DNA of 42,945 nucleotides from positions 1 through 42,945 of the forward strand of contig CAKTOH010000012.1 of NCBI GenBank assembly GCA_934589705.1. Reading direction: 5' to 3'. Shown here in pieces: positions 7,266 to 17,054 of this stretch; within the stretch, counting starts at the first letter, position 1; each line of letters opens with the position of its first letter. Position numbers and translations under genes: made by a program. The DNA comes from an uncultured Oscillospiraceae bacterium (GTDB lineage: Bacteria > Bacillota > Clostridia > Oscillospirales > Oscillospiraceae). The notes below the pieces were generated by a model that did not search any database, was not told the DNA's origin, and saw only the letters and a list, made by a program, of their open reading frames with translations.

Positions 7266-10200
7266 TCAGAAGAAGCTGACCTGGCTGGTATCGGGTAGGT
7301 CGCCGAAGGCGCCGGCATCTTTCAGCATCTGCATATGGGTCTTGGACACCTTGGGGCAGGCGGCAGCCACTTCCTCGATGGACAGGAAGGTTTTTCCCTT
7401 TCTGCCCTCCATCAGATCCCAGGCCGCGCTTTCGCCCAGACCCGAGATGGCCACGAAGGGCGGCAGAATTTTTCCGTCCTTGATGAGGAACTTAATGGCA
7501 TGGCTGTCGTAAATGCTGATGGGGGCAAAGCTGAAGCCCCGCAGGTAAAATTCGTACACGACCTCCAGAGTGGTCAGCAGATCCTCGTCCTTGGCGGTGG
7601 CCTCCTCGTTGCTGTCGATGGCCTGGATGTTTGCCATGACTGCCTCCTTGCCGCCGGTCATCATCACCGCGTCAAAGCCGCCCTTCTGGCTTCGGCGATA
7701 GAAATAGGCCGCGTAGAAAGGCAGGGGGTGATGTACCTTGAACCAGGCAATCCGGAAGGCCATCATGACGTAGGCCACGGCGTGAGCCTTAGGGAACAGG
7801 TACTTGATCTTCTTGCAGGAGCCGATGTACCAGTCCGGCACGCCGGCGGCCACCATTTCCTCCTCCGCTCCGTCCGGAAGTCCCCTGCCCTTTCGGACGG
7901 CCTCCATAATTTTGAAGGAACGCTTTTCCGGCATTCCGCAGGAAATCAGGTAGAGCATGATATCGTCACGGCAGCCGATTGTCGAGTCAACGGTTGCGGT
8001 TTTGGAGGTAATCAGATCCTTGGCGTTGCCCAGCCACACGTCCGTGCCGTGAGAGAAGCCGGAAAGCCGCACCAGTGTATCAAACCGGGTGGGCATGGTG
8101 TCCATAAGCATTCCCCGGGTGAAGCGGGTGTTGAACTCCGGAATGGCCACGGCTCCGGTGGGGCCCAGGATGGGATCGTCCTCATAGCCCAGCACCTTGG
8201 AGGAGGTGAAAATGGACATGGTGTCCTTGTCGTCCAGAGGAATGGTCTTGGCGTCCACCCCGGTCATGTCCTCCATCATCCGGATCATGGTGGGGTCATC
8301 GTGTCCCAGCATGTCCAGCTTCAGAAGGTTTTCCTCCATGGAGTGGTATTCAAAATGGGTGGTGATCTGGTCGGAATTGGGGTCGTCCGCCGGGTGCTGC
8401 ACCGGGCAGAAATCCCAGATTTCGTTCTCCTGGGGGATGACCACCAGACCGCCGGGGTGCTGACCGGTGGTTCGGCGGACGCCCACGCAGCCGGTAGCAA
8501 GCCTTGCTTCCTCTGCCCGGGAGGCGGTTTTGCCCCGCTCGGACAGATACTTTTTTACATAGCCGAAGGCGGTCTTCTCCGCCACGGTGCCGATGGTGCC
8601 CGCCCGGAACACATGGGAGGAACCGAACATGGAGATACAGTAGGCGTGAGCCTTGGACTGGTACTCGCCGGAGAAGTTCAGGTCGATATCCGGCACCTTG
8701 TCACCGCCGAAGCCCAGGAAGGTCTCGAAGGGGATGTTGAAGCCGTCCTTCTCCATCTTCGCGCCGCACTTGGGGCACACCGCATCCGGAAGGTCAGCGC
8801 CGCAGTTGAAGCCCTCCGGCACCTTCAGCTCCGTATACTTGCATTCCGGATTGGGGCAGCGGTAGTGGGGCTGGAAGGAGTTGACCTCCGTAATGCCGGA
8901 CATGTAGGCCACGATAGAAGAGCCAACGGAACCTCGGGAGCCAACCAGATAGCCGTTTTCCAGGGAGTTCTGCACCAGCTTCTGGGCGGACATGTAGATC
9001 ACGTCGTAGTGACAGGAGATGATGTCGTGAAGCTCCGTCTCCACACGCTTGGCGAAAACCTCCGGCGGATTGTCGCCGTAAAGCCGGCGGAATTTTCCGT
9101 AAACCAGACTTTTCAGATCCTCCACGGAGTTCTCGATTTTCGGGGCGAACAGGTTGTGGGGCACGGGCCGCATGGTCTCGCACATGTCGGCGATTTTGTT
9201 AGGGTTCTCCACCACGATCTCGTAGGCCTTTTCCTCCCCCAGATAGGAAAATTCCGCCAGCATGTCATCGGTGGTGCGGAAATACAGGGGCATGGGCTTG
9301 TCCGCGTCGGCAAAGCCCTTGGTGGCAAGAAGAATATGCCGGAAAATCTCATCCTCCGGGTTCAGGAAGTGGACGTCGCCGGTTGCCACCACCATTTTCC
9401 CCAGTTCTTCGCCCAATTGAACGATTTTCCGGTTATAGGCCTGAAGATCCTCGTCGGTTTTCGCCTCATACTTTTCGTTATCCAGCATGAACCGGTTGTT
9501 GGCAAGGGGCTGCACCTCCAAAAAATCGTAGAAGGAGGCGATGCGCTTTAATTCATCGTGGCTCTTCCGGTCGAGAATGGCCTGGAACAATTCGCCGGCT
9601 TCACAGGCAGAGCCGATAATCAGCCCCTCCCGCATTTCCAGAAGCTCCGACTTGGGAATCCGGGGCACCCGGCGGAAATGCTTCAGATTGGAGTTGGAGA
9701 TCAGGTGGTAGAGGTTCCGCAGACCCACCTGATTCTTGGCAAAGAGGATAATATGCCGGGCCTGCCGGTCGGTGATCCGGCCGCCGGAGCGGAGCTTCAC
9801 CATAGCGGGATTGATGGTTTGCAGGGTGTGGACATCCTGCTCCTGCTCCAGCATTTCCATGAGCTTTGTCATGATAAGGCCGCAGGTCATGGCATCGTCC
9901 CCTGCCCGGTGGTGGTTGAAATCCGGCAGATTCAGGGCGTTGGACACGATGTCCAGCTTGAATTTGCTCAGGTGCTGCAGAAGGTTCTGGGACAGAATCA
10001 GGGTATCCGCGGCGGTGTAGCGGTAAGGCAAACCCTGCCGCTGGCATTCCGCCCGGATGAAGCCGGTGTCGAAGTCGGAATTGTGGGCAACCAGCACCCG
10101 ATCTCCCACAAATTCCAGGAATTTCGGAAGAATTTCCTGAATTTTCGGGGCGCCCTGGAGCATTTCATCGGTGATACCCGTCAGCTCCACGATTTTCCGC

Positions 10201-11582
10201 TCCAACTGCCGCTCCGGGTCCACGAAGGTCTGGAACCGGTCGATTTCCTGGCCGTCCTTCAGAATCACCGCGCCGATCTCAATGATCCGGTCGTCCCGGG
10301 AAGAAAGGCCGGTGGTTTCCAGATCGAAGGCCACGAACTCCTGGTGGAAGTCCATGTCCTGGTCTCCGTGCACCACGATCCGGTCGTCCACGTCGTTGAC
10401 ATAATATCCTTCACAGCCATAGAGGATTTTGATCGTCTCGTCGGTGCCCGCCACCTTGGGAGGCTTTTTCCCCTCCACGCAGTGCAGAGCATCCGTGAAG
10501 GACTGGCAGCAGCCGTGGTCGGTGATGGCAATGGCTCGGTGCCCCCAGGCCGCCGCCTGCTTGATGGCCGCGTCCGTTGGGGTCAGAGCGTCCATATTGG
10601 ACATGGTGGTATGCAGGTGGAGCTCCACCCGCTTGGCTCCCACCGCCTTGTCCTGGCGCTTGGGCATGGAGCCGGGCTGCATGGCATAGGGCTTGAGCAC
10701 CATTTCGTTCTCGAACCGATCCTCGATCAGCCGCCCCTGCACCCGAAGCACCGCGCCTACCGCCACGTTTTCCAGAATGGGCTTGGCCTCGTTTGCCTCC
10801 ATGAAGCGGCTGATGCGCACGGAGTTGGTGTTGTCCGTCATGTCGAATTTCACCACATAGGCGTTGCGCTTTTTCAGCTCCTTGTGCTCCACGTTAAAGA
10901 CCCGACCCTCCACGATCACCGTGCCCATGTCCATGGTCAGATCCTTCATGGGCACGGCGTTTCCCCGGAAGGGCTTGCCGTAGAAGGCCTCGCTCTGGGT
11001 CTGGGGCTTATCCTCCCGCTTTTCCTGGGCGGCAACGGCGGCGGGCATTTTACGGATGGTCTCCTCCCGGAGGGTCTGCATGGCATCCAGCAGAGCCTTG
11101 CCCTCCAGCTCATTGCCGGTTTCAATGGCAATGGTCACCGGCGCGGCGAACCGCTCCCGGAGATTCTGCTGCACCGCCGGGACATGCTCCATCAGCGCCG
11201 CCTTGCCGTTGGCAGCCAGACGGATGGTCAGGCTCTCCCCTTCCCACTCCCATTTTGCCCCAGCAAGGGAGCCTCGCGCCATGGAATCGCACATGACAAA
11301 CAAGTCCCGCAGTTCCTCCGGCTCGATTTTCTGCAATTCCGAGGCCGGATGGGTAGCCGTCAGGTTCATCCGGCGCAGGCCGTAGAGCCCGGAGATTTCC
11401 TTGGCCGTCTGGTCAAGGAGCCGCTGGGGAATATAGCTTTCCGAATGGAGCACCACATGGACGCTCCGCTCCTCGGCGGAAATGTCCGCAGCGGCGATAG
11501 CCGCCTGAGAAAGCACTGGCATCAGTGCCTCAGGCGGCTCATAATCCGGAAACATTTGAAATAAGTAAACCTTTTGTTCCAT
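7266..11582 (-). CDS. polC: DNA polymerase III alpha subunit, PolC type
   Basis: The main replicative polymerase of low-GC Gram-positives, with built-in 3'-5' proofreading. The 1438 residues follow the PolC order: N-terminal domains, OB fold around 220-300 (TVIVEGRVFNVEHKELKKRN), PHP domain from about 318 with HLH at 322-324, an inserted DnaQ-type exonuclease starting at VAFDLETTGL (Asp420, Glu422), then the polymerase core with PDIDLNFSGEYQ and a zinc-binding cluster CPNPEC...CPKCG before it. It is the last gene of the pyrH operon, 11 bases after ispG; the ATG at 11582 has only a weak ribosome binding site. proS, often between rseP and polC in Bacillus, is absent here. Confidence 0.98.
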   Translation of the reverse strand: MEQKVYLFQMFPDYEPPEALMPVLSQAAIAAADISAEERSVHVVLHSESYIPQRLLDQTAKEISGLYGLRRMNLTATHPASELQKIEPEELRDLFVMCDSMARGSLAGAKWEWEGESLTIRLAANGKAALMEHVPAVQQNLRERFAAPVTIAIETGNELEGKALLDAMQTLREETIRKMPAAVAAQEKREDKPQTQSEAFYGKPFRGNAVPMKDLTMDMGTVIVEGRVFNVEHKELKKRNAYVVKFDMTDNTNSVRISRFMEANEAKPILENVAVGAVLRVQGRLIEDRFENEMVLKPYAMQPGSMPKRQDKAVGAKRVELHLHTTMSNMDALTPTDAAIKQAAAWGHRAIAITDHGCCQSFTDALHCVEGKKPPKVAGTDETIKILYGCEGYYVNDVDDRIVVHGDQDMDFHQEFVAFDLETTGLSSRDDRIIEIGAVILKDGQEIDRFQTFVDPERQLERKIVELTGITDEMLQGAPKIQEILPKFLEFVGDRVLVAHNSDFDTGFIRAECQRQGLPYRYTAADTLILSQNLLQHLSKFKLDIVSNALNLPDFNHHRAGDDAMTCGLIMTKLMEMLEQEQDVHTLQTINPAMVKLRSGGRITDRQARHIILFAKNQVGLRNLYHLISNSNLKHFRRVPRIPKSELLEMREGLIIGSACEAGELFQAILDRKSHDELKRIASFYDFLEVQPLANNRFMLDNEKYEAKTDEDLQAYNRKIVQLGEELGKMVVATGDVHFLNPEDEIFRHILLATKGFADADKPMPLYFRTTDDMLAEFSYLGEEKAYEIVVENPNKIADMCETMRPVPHNLFAPKIENSVEDLKSLVYGKFRRLYGDNPPEVFAKRVETELHDIISCHYDVIYMSAQKLVQNSLENGYLVGSRGSVGSSIVAYMSGITEVNSFQPHYRCPNPECKYTELKVPEGFNCGADLPDAVCPKCGAKMEKDGFNIPFETFLGFGGDKVPDIDLNFSGEYQSKAHAYCISMFGSSHVFRAGTIGTVAEKTAFGYVKKYLSERGKTASRAEEARLATGCVGVRRTTGQHPGGLVVIPQENEIWDFCPVQHPADDPNSDQITTHFEYHSMEENLLKLDMLGHDDPTMIRMMEDMTGVDAKTIPLDDKDTMSIFTSSKVLGYEDDPILGPTGAVAIPEFNTRFTRGMLMDTMPTRFDTLVRLSGFSHGTDVWLGNAKDLITSKTATVDSTIGCRDDIMLYLISCGMPEKRSFKIMEAVRKGRGLPDGAEEEMVAAGVPDWYIGSCKKIKYLFPKAHAVAYVMMAFRIAWFKVHHPLPFYAAYFYRRSQKGGFDAVMMTGGKEAVMANIQAIDSNEEATAKDEDLLTTLEVVYEFYLRGFSFAPISIYDSHAIKFLIKDGKILPPFVAISGLGESAAWDLMEGRKGKTFLSIEEVAAACPKVSKTHMQMLKDAGAFGDLPDTSQVSFF

Positions 11583-11593
11583 AAATCCACAAA

Positions 11594-12631
11594 TTACATT
11601 GCTTCGATGCGTCTGAGCAGGGCGGGCAGCAGCTCCTCATAGGGAAGCTTTTCCACCTGCTGTCCATGCTCGAAGAGCATTCCCCAGCCGTCTCCGCCGG
11701 CAATGCCGATGTCCGCTTCCCGGGCTTCTCCGGGGCCGTTGACCACGCAGCCCATGACCGCCACGGTAATGGGCTTTTTGCAATCCCGCAGAGCCTCGTC
11801 CACCCGGTTCACAAGACCGATCAGATCGATTCTGGTTCTGCCGCAGGTGGGACAGGAAACGATGTTCACGCCCTCCTTGCGCAGTCCCGCCGCCTTGAGG
11901 ATATCCTTGGCGGCGTAGACCTCCTGCACCGGGTCATCGGTCAGGCTCACCCGGATGGTGTCGCCGATGCCGTCCAGCAACAGCGCGCCGATGCCCATGG
12001 CAGACTTGATGAGCCCCTGCTTCACAGGCCCCGTCTCCGTTACGCCGATATGCAGAGGGTAATCGCATTTACTGCGGAACAGCCGGGCCGCCGCCACCAT
12101 GGTAGGCACGGTGGAAGACTTCATGGACACGCAGGTGTCATAGAACCCCTGCTTTTCCAGCAGCTCCAGGTGCTCGAAGGCACTTTCCACCAGAGCCTCC
12201 GCCGTGGGATGGCCGTACTTTTCCAGCAGCCGCTTATCCAGACTGCCGCCGTTGACGCCGATGCGGATGGGAATGTGCTTGTCCTTGCACACCTCCACCA
12301 CCGCCTTCACCCGATCCTCCCCGCCGATGTTGCCGGGGTTGATGCGGATTTTGCTGGCGCCGCCCTCGGCGGCGGCGATGGCCAGCTGATAGTCAAAGTG
12401 AATGTCCGCAACCAGGGGCAGAGGGCTTTCCTTGCAGATTTCCGCAAAGCCTCTGGCCGCCTCCCGATTGGGCACTGCCAGCCGGGCGACCTGGCAGCCT
12501 GCCGCCGCCAGAGCGCGAATCTGCCGAAGACTTCCCTCCACATCCGTGGTTTTGGTGTTGAGCATGGACTGGATGACCACCGGGGCACCGCCGCCGATGG
12601 GCACACCGCCGACTAAAATCTGTCTTGTCAT
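11594..12631 (-). CDS. ispG: 4-hydroxy-3-methylbut-2-enyl diphosphate synthase
   Basis: Iron-sulfur enzyme of the MEP isoprenoid pathway, reducing methylerythritol cyclodiphosphate to HMBPP. The 345 residues are the standard bacterial length. The TIM-barrel half starts with VGGVPIGGGAPVVIQSMLNT, and the 4Fe-4S half supplies SCPTCGRTR and MGCVVNGPGEA, giving the three cysteine ligands. It lies four bases after rseP and just two genes after dxr, so two MEP enzymes are cotranscribed with the prenyl transferase that uses their product. Confidence 0.97.
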   Translation of the reverse strand: MTRQILVGGVPIGGGAPVVIQSMLNTKTTDVEGSLRQIRALAAAGCQVARLAVPNREAARGFAEICKESPLPLVADIHFDYQLAIAAAEGGASKIRINPGNIGGEDRVKAVVEVCKDKHIPIRIGVNGGSLDKRLLEKYGHPTAEALVESAFEHLELLEKQGFYDTCVSMKSSTVPTMVAAARLFRSKCDYPLHIGVTETGPVKQGLIKSAMGIGALLLDGIGDTIRVSLTDDPVQEVYAAKDILKAAGLRKEGVNIVSCPTCGRTRIDLIGLVNRVDEALRDCKKPITVAVMGCVVNGPGEAREADIGIAGGDGWGMLFEHGQQVEKLPYEELLPALLRRIEAM

Positions 12632-12635
12632 AGCA

Positions 12636-13697
12636 TTACCCTCTGAATAACATGAAAATATCCTTGAACATGATAACCGCCATCAGCGCCATGAGCAGAA
12701 TCATGCCCGCGCCGTGGAGGTAGCCCTCGTACTTGGGGTTAATTTTCTTCCGGGTCACGGCCTCCACGGCGGTGGTAATGACCACGCCCACAATCCGTCC
12801 TCCGTCCAGAGCCGGAATGGGCAGCAGATTCATCACCGCCAGGTTGATGGCGATAAAGCCGCCGAAATACAGCATATTCATCAGGGCATCCAGCCGGGAA
12901 GCAGACTCATCGGCCACCACCGCCATCTGCTGGACAATGCCCACAGGGCCGGTCATATCCCCAATGCCCGCCTTGCCGGAAAGGAGCATTTGCAGACTCA
13001 GCCGGACAAGCCGGACGGTGTCCAGGCTCTGATTCCAGGCGTATTGCAGCTTTCCGGGAAGGTTCAGGGATTCCACCGTGAAGTTCATGCCGTAAAGCTG
13101 CCGGGTAACTCCGCTGTCGTCGGTGACGGGATGGGTCTCCATCCGGAAGTCCTTCAGAGCCACCTTCTGGCCGTCCCGCAGAACCACCAGGTCGTGGGTT
13201 TCCCCGGGATTCAGCCTCAGCAGCATGGAAAAATCCGACTGGACATAGATTTTCTCCCCGTCCAGCTTCAGAATTTTGTCCCCCACCTGAAGGCCATCCG
13301 CTCCATTGACGGTGGCAAAGCTTTCAAAGCTGCTGATCACCGGCACTACCGCCTGCCTGGCCGGCAGATAGATGATGACCATCAGCAGCACGCCCACGAT
13401 AAAATTCATAGCCGCGCCGGCAGCCAGGATGATCAGCCGCTTCCACCAGGCCGCATGGCCGAAGGAACGGGGATTGTCGCTGTCTTCGTCATCGCCCTCC
13501 ATGGCGCAGTAGCCGCCGATGGGAATCAGACGGATGGAATACAGGGTTTCACCGATTTTTTTCGACCACAGAGCCGGGCCCATGAACATGGAAAACTCGT
13601 TCACCTGGACGCCGGACAGCTTGGCGGCCAGGAAATGCCCCAGCTCGTGAACAAAAATCAGCATACTGAACAGAAGAATCGCAAAAAGAACGCTCAT
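12636..13697 (-). CDS. rseP: RIP metalloprotease, site-2 protease
   Basis: Intramembrane zinc protease (M50) that cuts membrane-bound regulators and leftover signal peptides. The 353 residues show the zinc motif HELGH at 17-21 in the first membrane segment, a PDZ domain around 110-190, and the C-terminal NLLPIPALDGGRI that supplies the third metal ligand, followed by a final hydrophobic segment. Position between dxr and ispG is the normal Firmicutes order. GAGG stands before the ATG at 13697. Confidence 0.96.
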   Translation of the reverse strand: MSVLFAILLFSMLIFVHELGHFLAAKLSGVQVNEFSMFMGPALWSKKIGETLYSIRLIPIGGYCAMEGDDEDSDNPRSFGHAAWWKRLIILAAGAAMNFIVGVLLMVIIYLPARQAVVPVISSFESFATVNGADGLQVGDKILKLDGEKIYVQSDFSMLLRLNPGETHDLVVLRDGQKVALKDFRMETHPVTDDSGVTRQLYGMNFTVESLNLPGKLQYAWNQSLDTVRLVRLSLQMLLSGKAGIGDMTGPVGIVQQMAVVADESASRLDALMNMLYFGGFIAINLAVMNLLPIPALDGGRIVGVVITTAVEAVTRKKINPKYEGYLHGAGMILLMALMAVIMFKDIFMLFRG

Positions 13698-13709
13698 AGA
13701 TTGCCTCGC

Positions 13710-14864
13710 TTAGTTTTGGGAAAGGGTACGCACAACGTCCCGGGCCAGCCGGTCTGCCTCCAGAATTTCTTCCAGAGTGGGATTTTTCAGGAAGGGAGTC
13801 TTCTCCACCGCCTGGGATACCAGCCGGTAGATGTCATAGAAGCCGATCTCATCCCGGAGGAACATGGCAACCGCCTCCTCGTTGGCGCCGTTCATGGCAG
13901 GGCAGGCGGTACCCCCCAGCCTGGCGCAGTCCCGAGCCAGCCGAAGGCAGGGGAAATTCTCCATATCCGGCTTCTGGAAGGTCAGACTGCCGCAGGTGAG
14001 AAGATCCAGCGGTTCCACCGGAGAGGGAATCCGCTCCGGGTAGGTCAGAGCCAGCTGAATGGGCAGACGCATATCCGGCGTGCCCATCTGGGCCATGACA
14101 GCCCCGTCGGTAAATTCCACCATGGAATGCACCACGCTCTGCCGGTGAATCACCACATCCACCTGCTCCAGAGGTACCCGGTACAGCCGCATGGCCTCGA
14201 TGACCTCCAGTCCCTTGTTCATAAGGGTTGCGCAGTCAATGGTGATTTTTGCCCCCATCTTCCAGTTGGGATGCTTCAGGGCATCCGCTTTGGTCACGGA
14301 ATGGAGCTGCTCCCGGGTCATGCCGAAGAAGGGGCCTCCGGAGCAGGTGAGAATCAGCCGCTTGATTTCCTTCTTGTCATGACAGCCCATGAGGCACTGG
14401 AAAATGGCCGAGTGCTCGGAGTCCACGGGAACAATTTCCGCGTGATATTTTTCCGCCTCCGCCATGACCAGCTCTCCGGCGCAGACCAGAGTTTCCTTAT
14501 TGGCAAGACCGATGCGCTTGCCCGCCCGGATGGCGGCAAGGGTAGGCTTCAGCCCTACCATGCCCACCACGGCGGTGATGACGCAGTCCGCTTCCGGCAA
14601 AGAGGCCGCTTCCAGCAGGCCCTCCTGTCCCCAGTTTACCCGGATGGGAAGGTCTTCAATCCTGGTTTGCAGCTCTTTTGCCGCTTCCTCCGTAGCCATG
14701 ACCGCAAGGGCGGGTCGGAAAGCGCGGCACTGCTGGGCCATTCGCTCTACGCTGGTTCCCGCGGTAAGGGCCGCCACCCGCAGTCCGGGCAGGCGGCTGA
14801 TAATATCCAGGCTCTGCCGCCCGATGGAGCCGGTGGAGCCGAGAATACTGACACATTTGACCAT
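13710..14864 (-). CDS. dxr: 1-deoxy-D-xylulose 5-phosphate reductoisomerase
   Basis: Second step of the MEP pathway: NADPH-dependent conversion of DXP to methylerythritol phosphate. The 384 residues carry the NADPH loop ILGSTGSIGRQSLDI at the N-terminus, the metal-binding PVDSEHSAIFQ, the substrate loop SGGPFFGM, and AMNGANEEAVAMFL. AAGGAG precedes the ATG at 14864, and only 10 bases separate it from cdsA. Confidence 0.97.
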   Translation of the reverse strand: MVKCVSILGSTGSIGRQSLDIISRLPGLRVAALTAGTSVERMAQQCRAFRPALAVMATEEAAKELQTRIEDLPIRVNWGQEGLLEAASLPEADCVITAVVGMVGLKPTLAAIRAGKRIGLANKETLVCAGELVMAEAEKYHAEIVPVDSEHSAIFQCLMGCHDKKEIKRLILTCSGGPFFGMTREQLHSVTKADALKHPNWKMGAKITIDCATLMNKGLEVIEAMRLYRVPLEQVDVVIHRQSVVHSMVEFTDGAVMAQMGTPDMRLPIQLALTYPERIPSPVEPLDLLTCGSLTFQKPDMENFPCLRLARDCARLGGTACPAMNGANEEAVAMFLRDEIGFYDIYRLVSQAVEKTPFLKNPTLEEILEADRLARDVVRTLSQN

Positions 14865-14874
14865 ATCCGTCTCC

Positions 14875-15690
14875 TTACATCTTCACCAGTGGCAGAAGCA
14901 GCAGCAGTGCCTCCATAAGGGGCGCCACCATGGACAGGGAATCAAACCGATCCAGCACGCCGCCGTGACCAGGAATCAGATTGCCGTAATCCTTGATGCC
15001 GGTCTGCCGCTTAATAATGGAAAAGCACAGATCACCGAAGGTGCCCACGGCAGAGCCCAAAAGGCCATACAGCAGGGCAATCAGGTAATTGACTTCAAAT
15101 TTCAGGAAAAAGTCCAGAATCAGCGCATAAATCAGCATACCCAGCATGGCTCCGCCCAGGCCGCCGAAGACACCCTCAATGGTCTTATTGGGGCTGACCA
15201 CCGGAGCCAGCTTGTGCTTGCCGAAGCGCAGACCGATGAAATACGCGCCGGCATCGTTCATAAATGCCACAATAAAGGGGATCAGAATCACATATCTTCC
15301 CACATTCATGGTCAGAATCCGAATCAGCGCCGTCAGGAAATAAGGAATCATCACGCCGCCTACAAAGCACATGCTCACGGTCTCAAATCGTACCTTGATA
15401 TGATCCATCATCATTTCCGCCAGCATCAGCATGAAGAAGGCCATGAGCAGCAGCACAAAATAGGCTCGTGCCGCCTCAAAATAGCTCCACATGGAAATGG
15501 CGAAGGCCATGACGGAGGAGTAAATCACAAGCCGGGGCTGCTTCACAAGTCCCGTCCGGTACAGCAGCTCATAGGCGGCGATGGCAAGCAGCATACCTAG
15601 AATTGCCGCCGCCGCACTGACCGGAGCCACCAGAACAATCAAAAACAGAATCGGTACCAGCACCGCCGCCGAAATGACACGGGTTTTCAT
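14875..15690 (-). CDS. cdsA: Phosphatidate cytidylyltransferase
   Basis: Makes CDP-diacylglycerol from phosphatidic acid and CTP, the branch point of phospholipid synthesis. The 271-residue protein is mostly membrane helices. The C-terminal signature SIIKRQTGIKDYGNLIPGHG followed by GVLDRFDSL is complete, including the two Asp of the family motif. Its ribosome binding site GGAGGAG sits in the last codons of uppS, so translation is closely linked. Confidence 0.97.
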   Translation of the reverse strand: MKTRVISAAVLVPILFLIVLVAPVSAAAAILGMLLAIAAYELLYRTGLVKQPRLVIYSSVMAFAISMWSYFEAARAYFVLLLMAFFMLMLAEMMMDHIKVRFETVSMCFVGGVMIPYFLTALIRILTMNVGRYVILIPFIVAFMNDAGAYFIGLRFGKHKLAPVVSPNKTIEGVFGGLGGAMLGMLIYALILDFFLKFEVNYLIALLYGLLGSAVGTFGDLCFSIIKRQTGIKDYGNLIPGHGGVLDRFDSLSMVAPLMEALLLLLPLVKM

Positions 15691-15696
15691 ATGTCT

Positions 15697-16410
15697 TTAT
15701 ACTCCTCCAAAACGGCGGTTGCGCCGGTGATACTCTTCAATGGCCTGGTCTAAATCACCGGGAGAAAAATCAGGCCACAGCACATTCATAAATACATACT
15801 CGGAATAGGCGGACTGCCACAGCAGGAAATTGCTGGTGCGCATTTCGCCGGAGGGGCGAATGATAAGCTCCGGGTCAGGAACCCCCGCCGAGTAGAGATA
15901 ATCGGACAGCAGCTCCTCGCTGAGTTCTTCGGGCTTGCGGATGCCGTTCTTCACATCCTGGGCAAACCGCCGGGCCGCCTGGACGATCTCGTCCCGACCG
16001 CCGTAGTTCAGGCAGAAGTTCACCTGCACATCGTAGTCCTCACTCTGCCGGGCCGCCCGGTCACACAGAGCCTGTAATTCCGGGCTGAGCTTGGTCAGGT
16101 CGCCGAAGAAGCAGAACCGAACCCGGTTTTTCTCCATATCCCGGAGTGCCTCCTCCAGGTATCGGCGCAGAAGCTTCATGATCCCCGCCACTTCCTCGGC
16201 AGAACGCTTCCAGTTCTCCGTAGAAAAGGCGTAAACCGTCAGATATTCCACGCCCAGAGTGCGGCAGTAATTGGCGATTCGCCGGAAGGCCTCCGCGCCT
16301 GCGGCATGTCCGGCGGTGCGGGGCAGCCCCCGCTTTTTGGCCCAGCGTCCGTTGCCATCCATAATGATGGCGATATGTCTGGGCGGTGTGGGCTTATCGG
16401 AAAGTGCCAA
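15697..16410 (-). CDS. uppS: Isoprenyl (undecaprenyl) diphosphate synthase
   Basis: cis-Prenyltransferase that builds the C55 carrier lipid for peptidoglycan and wall polymers. Motifs IIMDGNGRWAKKRG (catalytic Asp), YAFSTENWKR and RPSGEMRTSNFLLWQSAYSE are all present. The longest frame begins with a GTG at 16419, but AGAGGTG overlaps that codon; the TTG at 16410 lies eight bases after AGAGG and gives a 237-residue protein of usual length, so it is preferred. Substrate chain length is inferred from operon context (cdsA, dxr) rather than residues. Confidence 0.95.
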   Translation of the reverse strand: MALSDKPTPPRHIAIIMDGNGRWAKKRGLPRTAGHAAGAEAFRRIANYCRTLGVEYLTVYAFSTENWKRSAEEVAGIMKLLRRYLEEALRDMEKNRVRFCFFGDLTKLSPELQALCDRAARQSEDYDVQVNFCLNYGGRDEIVQAARRFAQDVKNGIRKPEELSEELLSDYLYSAGVPDPELIIRPSGEMRTSNFLLWQSAYSEYVFMNVLWPDFSPGDLDQAIEEYHRRNRRFGGV

Positions 16411-16446
16411 AATAAGCACCTCTTTCTATCACAGATATATACGTTC

Positions 16447-16471
16447 GTTGGGGGTGCAGGGCACCCCCAAC
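16447..16471 (-). other. Intercistronic hairpin between frr and uppS
   Basis: GTTGGGGGTGC and GCACCCCCAAC form a perfect 11-bp stem with a three-base loop in the 76-base gap between frr and uppS. No T-tract follows on the minus strand, so it is more likely an mRNA stability or processing element than a terminator. Confidence 0.6.
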
Positions 16472-16486
16472 GCTTATCCTCTGAAC

Positions 16487-17041
16487 TCAGATGGACATCA
16501 GTTCCTTTTCCTTGGCGGCAAGGGCGGCGTCCACCCGCTTGATGCTCTTGTCCAGCAAGTCCTGCAGGTCCTTTTCCGCCTTCTTCTGGTCATCCTCGGT
16601 GATCTCACTGTTCTTCTTCAGCTTCTTCACATAGTCCATACCGTCCCGGCGGACATTGCGCATGGCAACCTTGGCATCCTCGGCGTACTTCTTGACCTGC
16701 TTGGCCAGATCCTTACGGCGCTCCTCGGTCAGCTGGGGGAACACCAGGCGGATGATCTTGCCGTCGTTCTGGGGGTTGATGCCCAGGTCGGACAGCTGGA
16801 TGGCCTTCTGGATATCCTTCAGCAGCTTGGTATCCCAGGGCTGAATCACCAGGGTTCTGGCATCCGGGGTGGAGATGGTCGCCACGCCGTTCAGAGCCGT
16901 TTCACTGCCATAGTATTCCACGGTGATCCGATCCAGAACCTTGGCATTGGCACGTCCGGCACGGACGGCGCCGAAGTCTTCCTCCAGGTGCTCCAGGGTC
17001 TTGTCCATTCTTCTTGCGTATTCCTTAAAATCCACGCTCAT
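16487..17041 (-). CDS. frr: Ribosome recycling factor
   Basis: Splits post-termination ribosomes together with EF-G. The 184 residues match RRF end to end, from DKTLEHLEEDFGAVRAGRAN through ITVEYYGSETALNGVATIST to LTEERRKDLAKQVKKYAEDA. AAGGAGG precedes the ATG at 17041. pyrH directly upstream is the near-universal neighbour. Confidence 0.98.
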   Translation of the reverse strand: MSVDFKEYARRMDKTLEHLEEDFGAVRAGRANAKVLDRITVEYYGSETALNGVATISTPDARTLVIQPWDTKLLKDIQKAIQLSDLGINPQNDGKIIRLVFPQLTEERRKDLAKQVKKYAEDAKVAMRNVRRDGMDYVKKLKKNSEITEDDQKKAEKDLQDLLDKSIKRVDAALAAKEKELMSI

Positions 17042-17054
17042 TGATTTGTCCTCC

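Noticed and set aside
7335..11564. Long plus-strand open frames (738 and 668 codons) opposite polC
   Set aside because: They mirror polC codon structure, have no recognisable domains and no ribosome binding sites; they are antisense shadows in GC-rich coding DNA.
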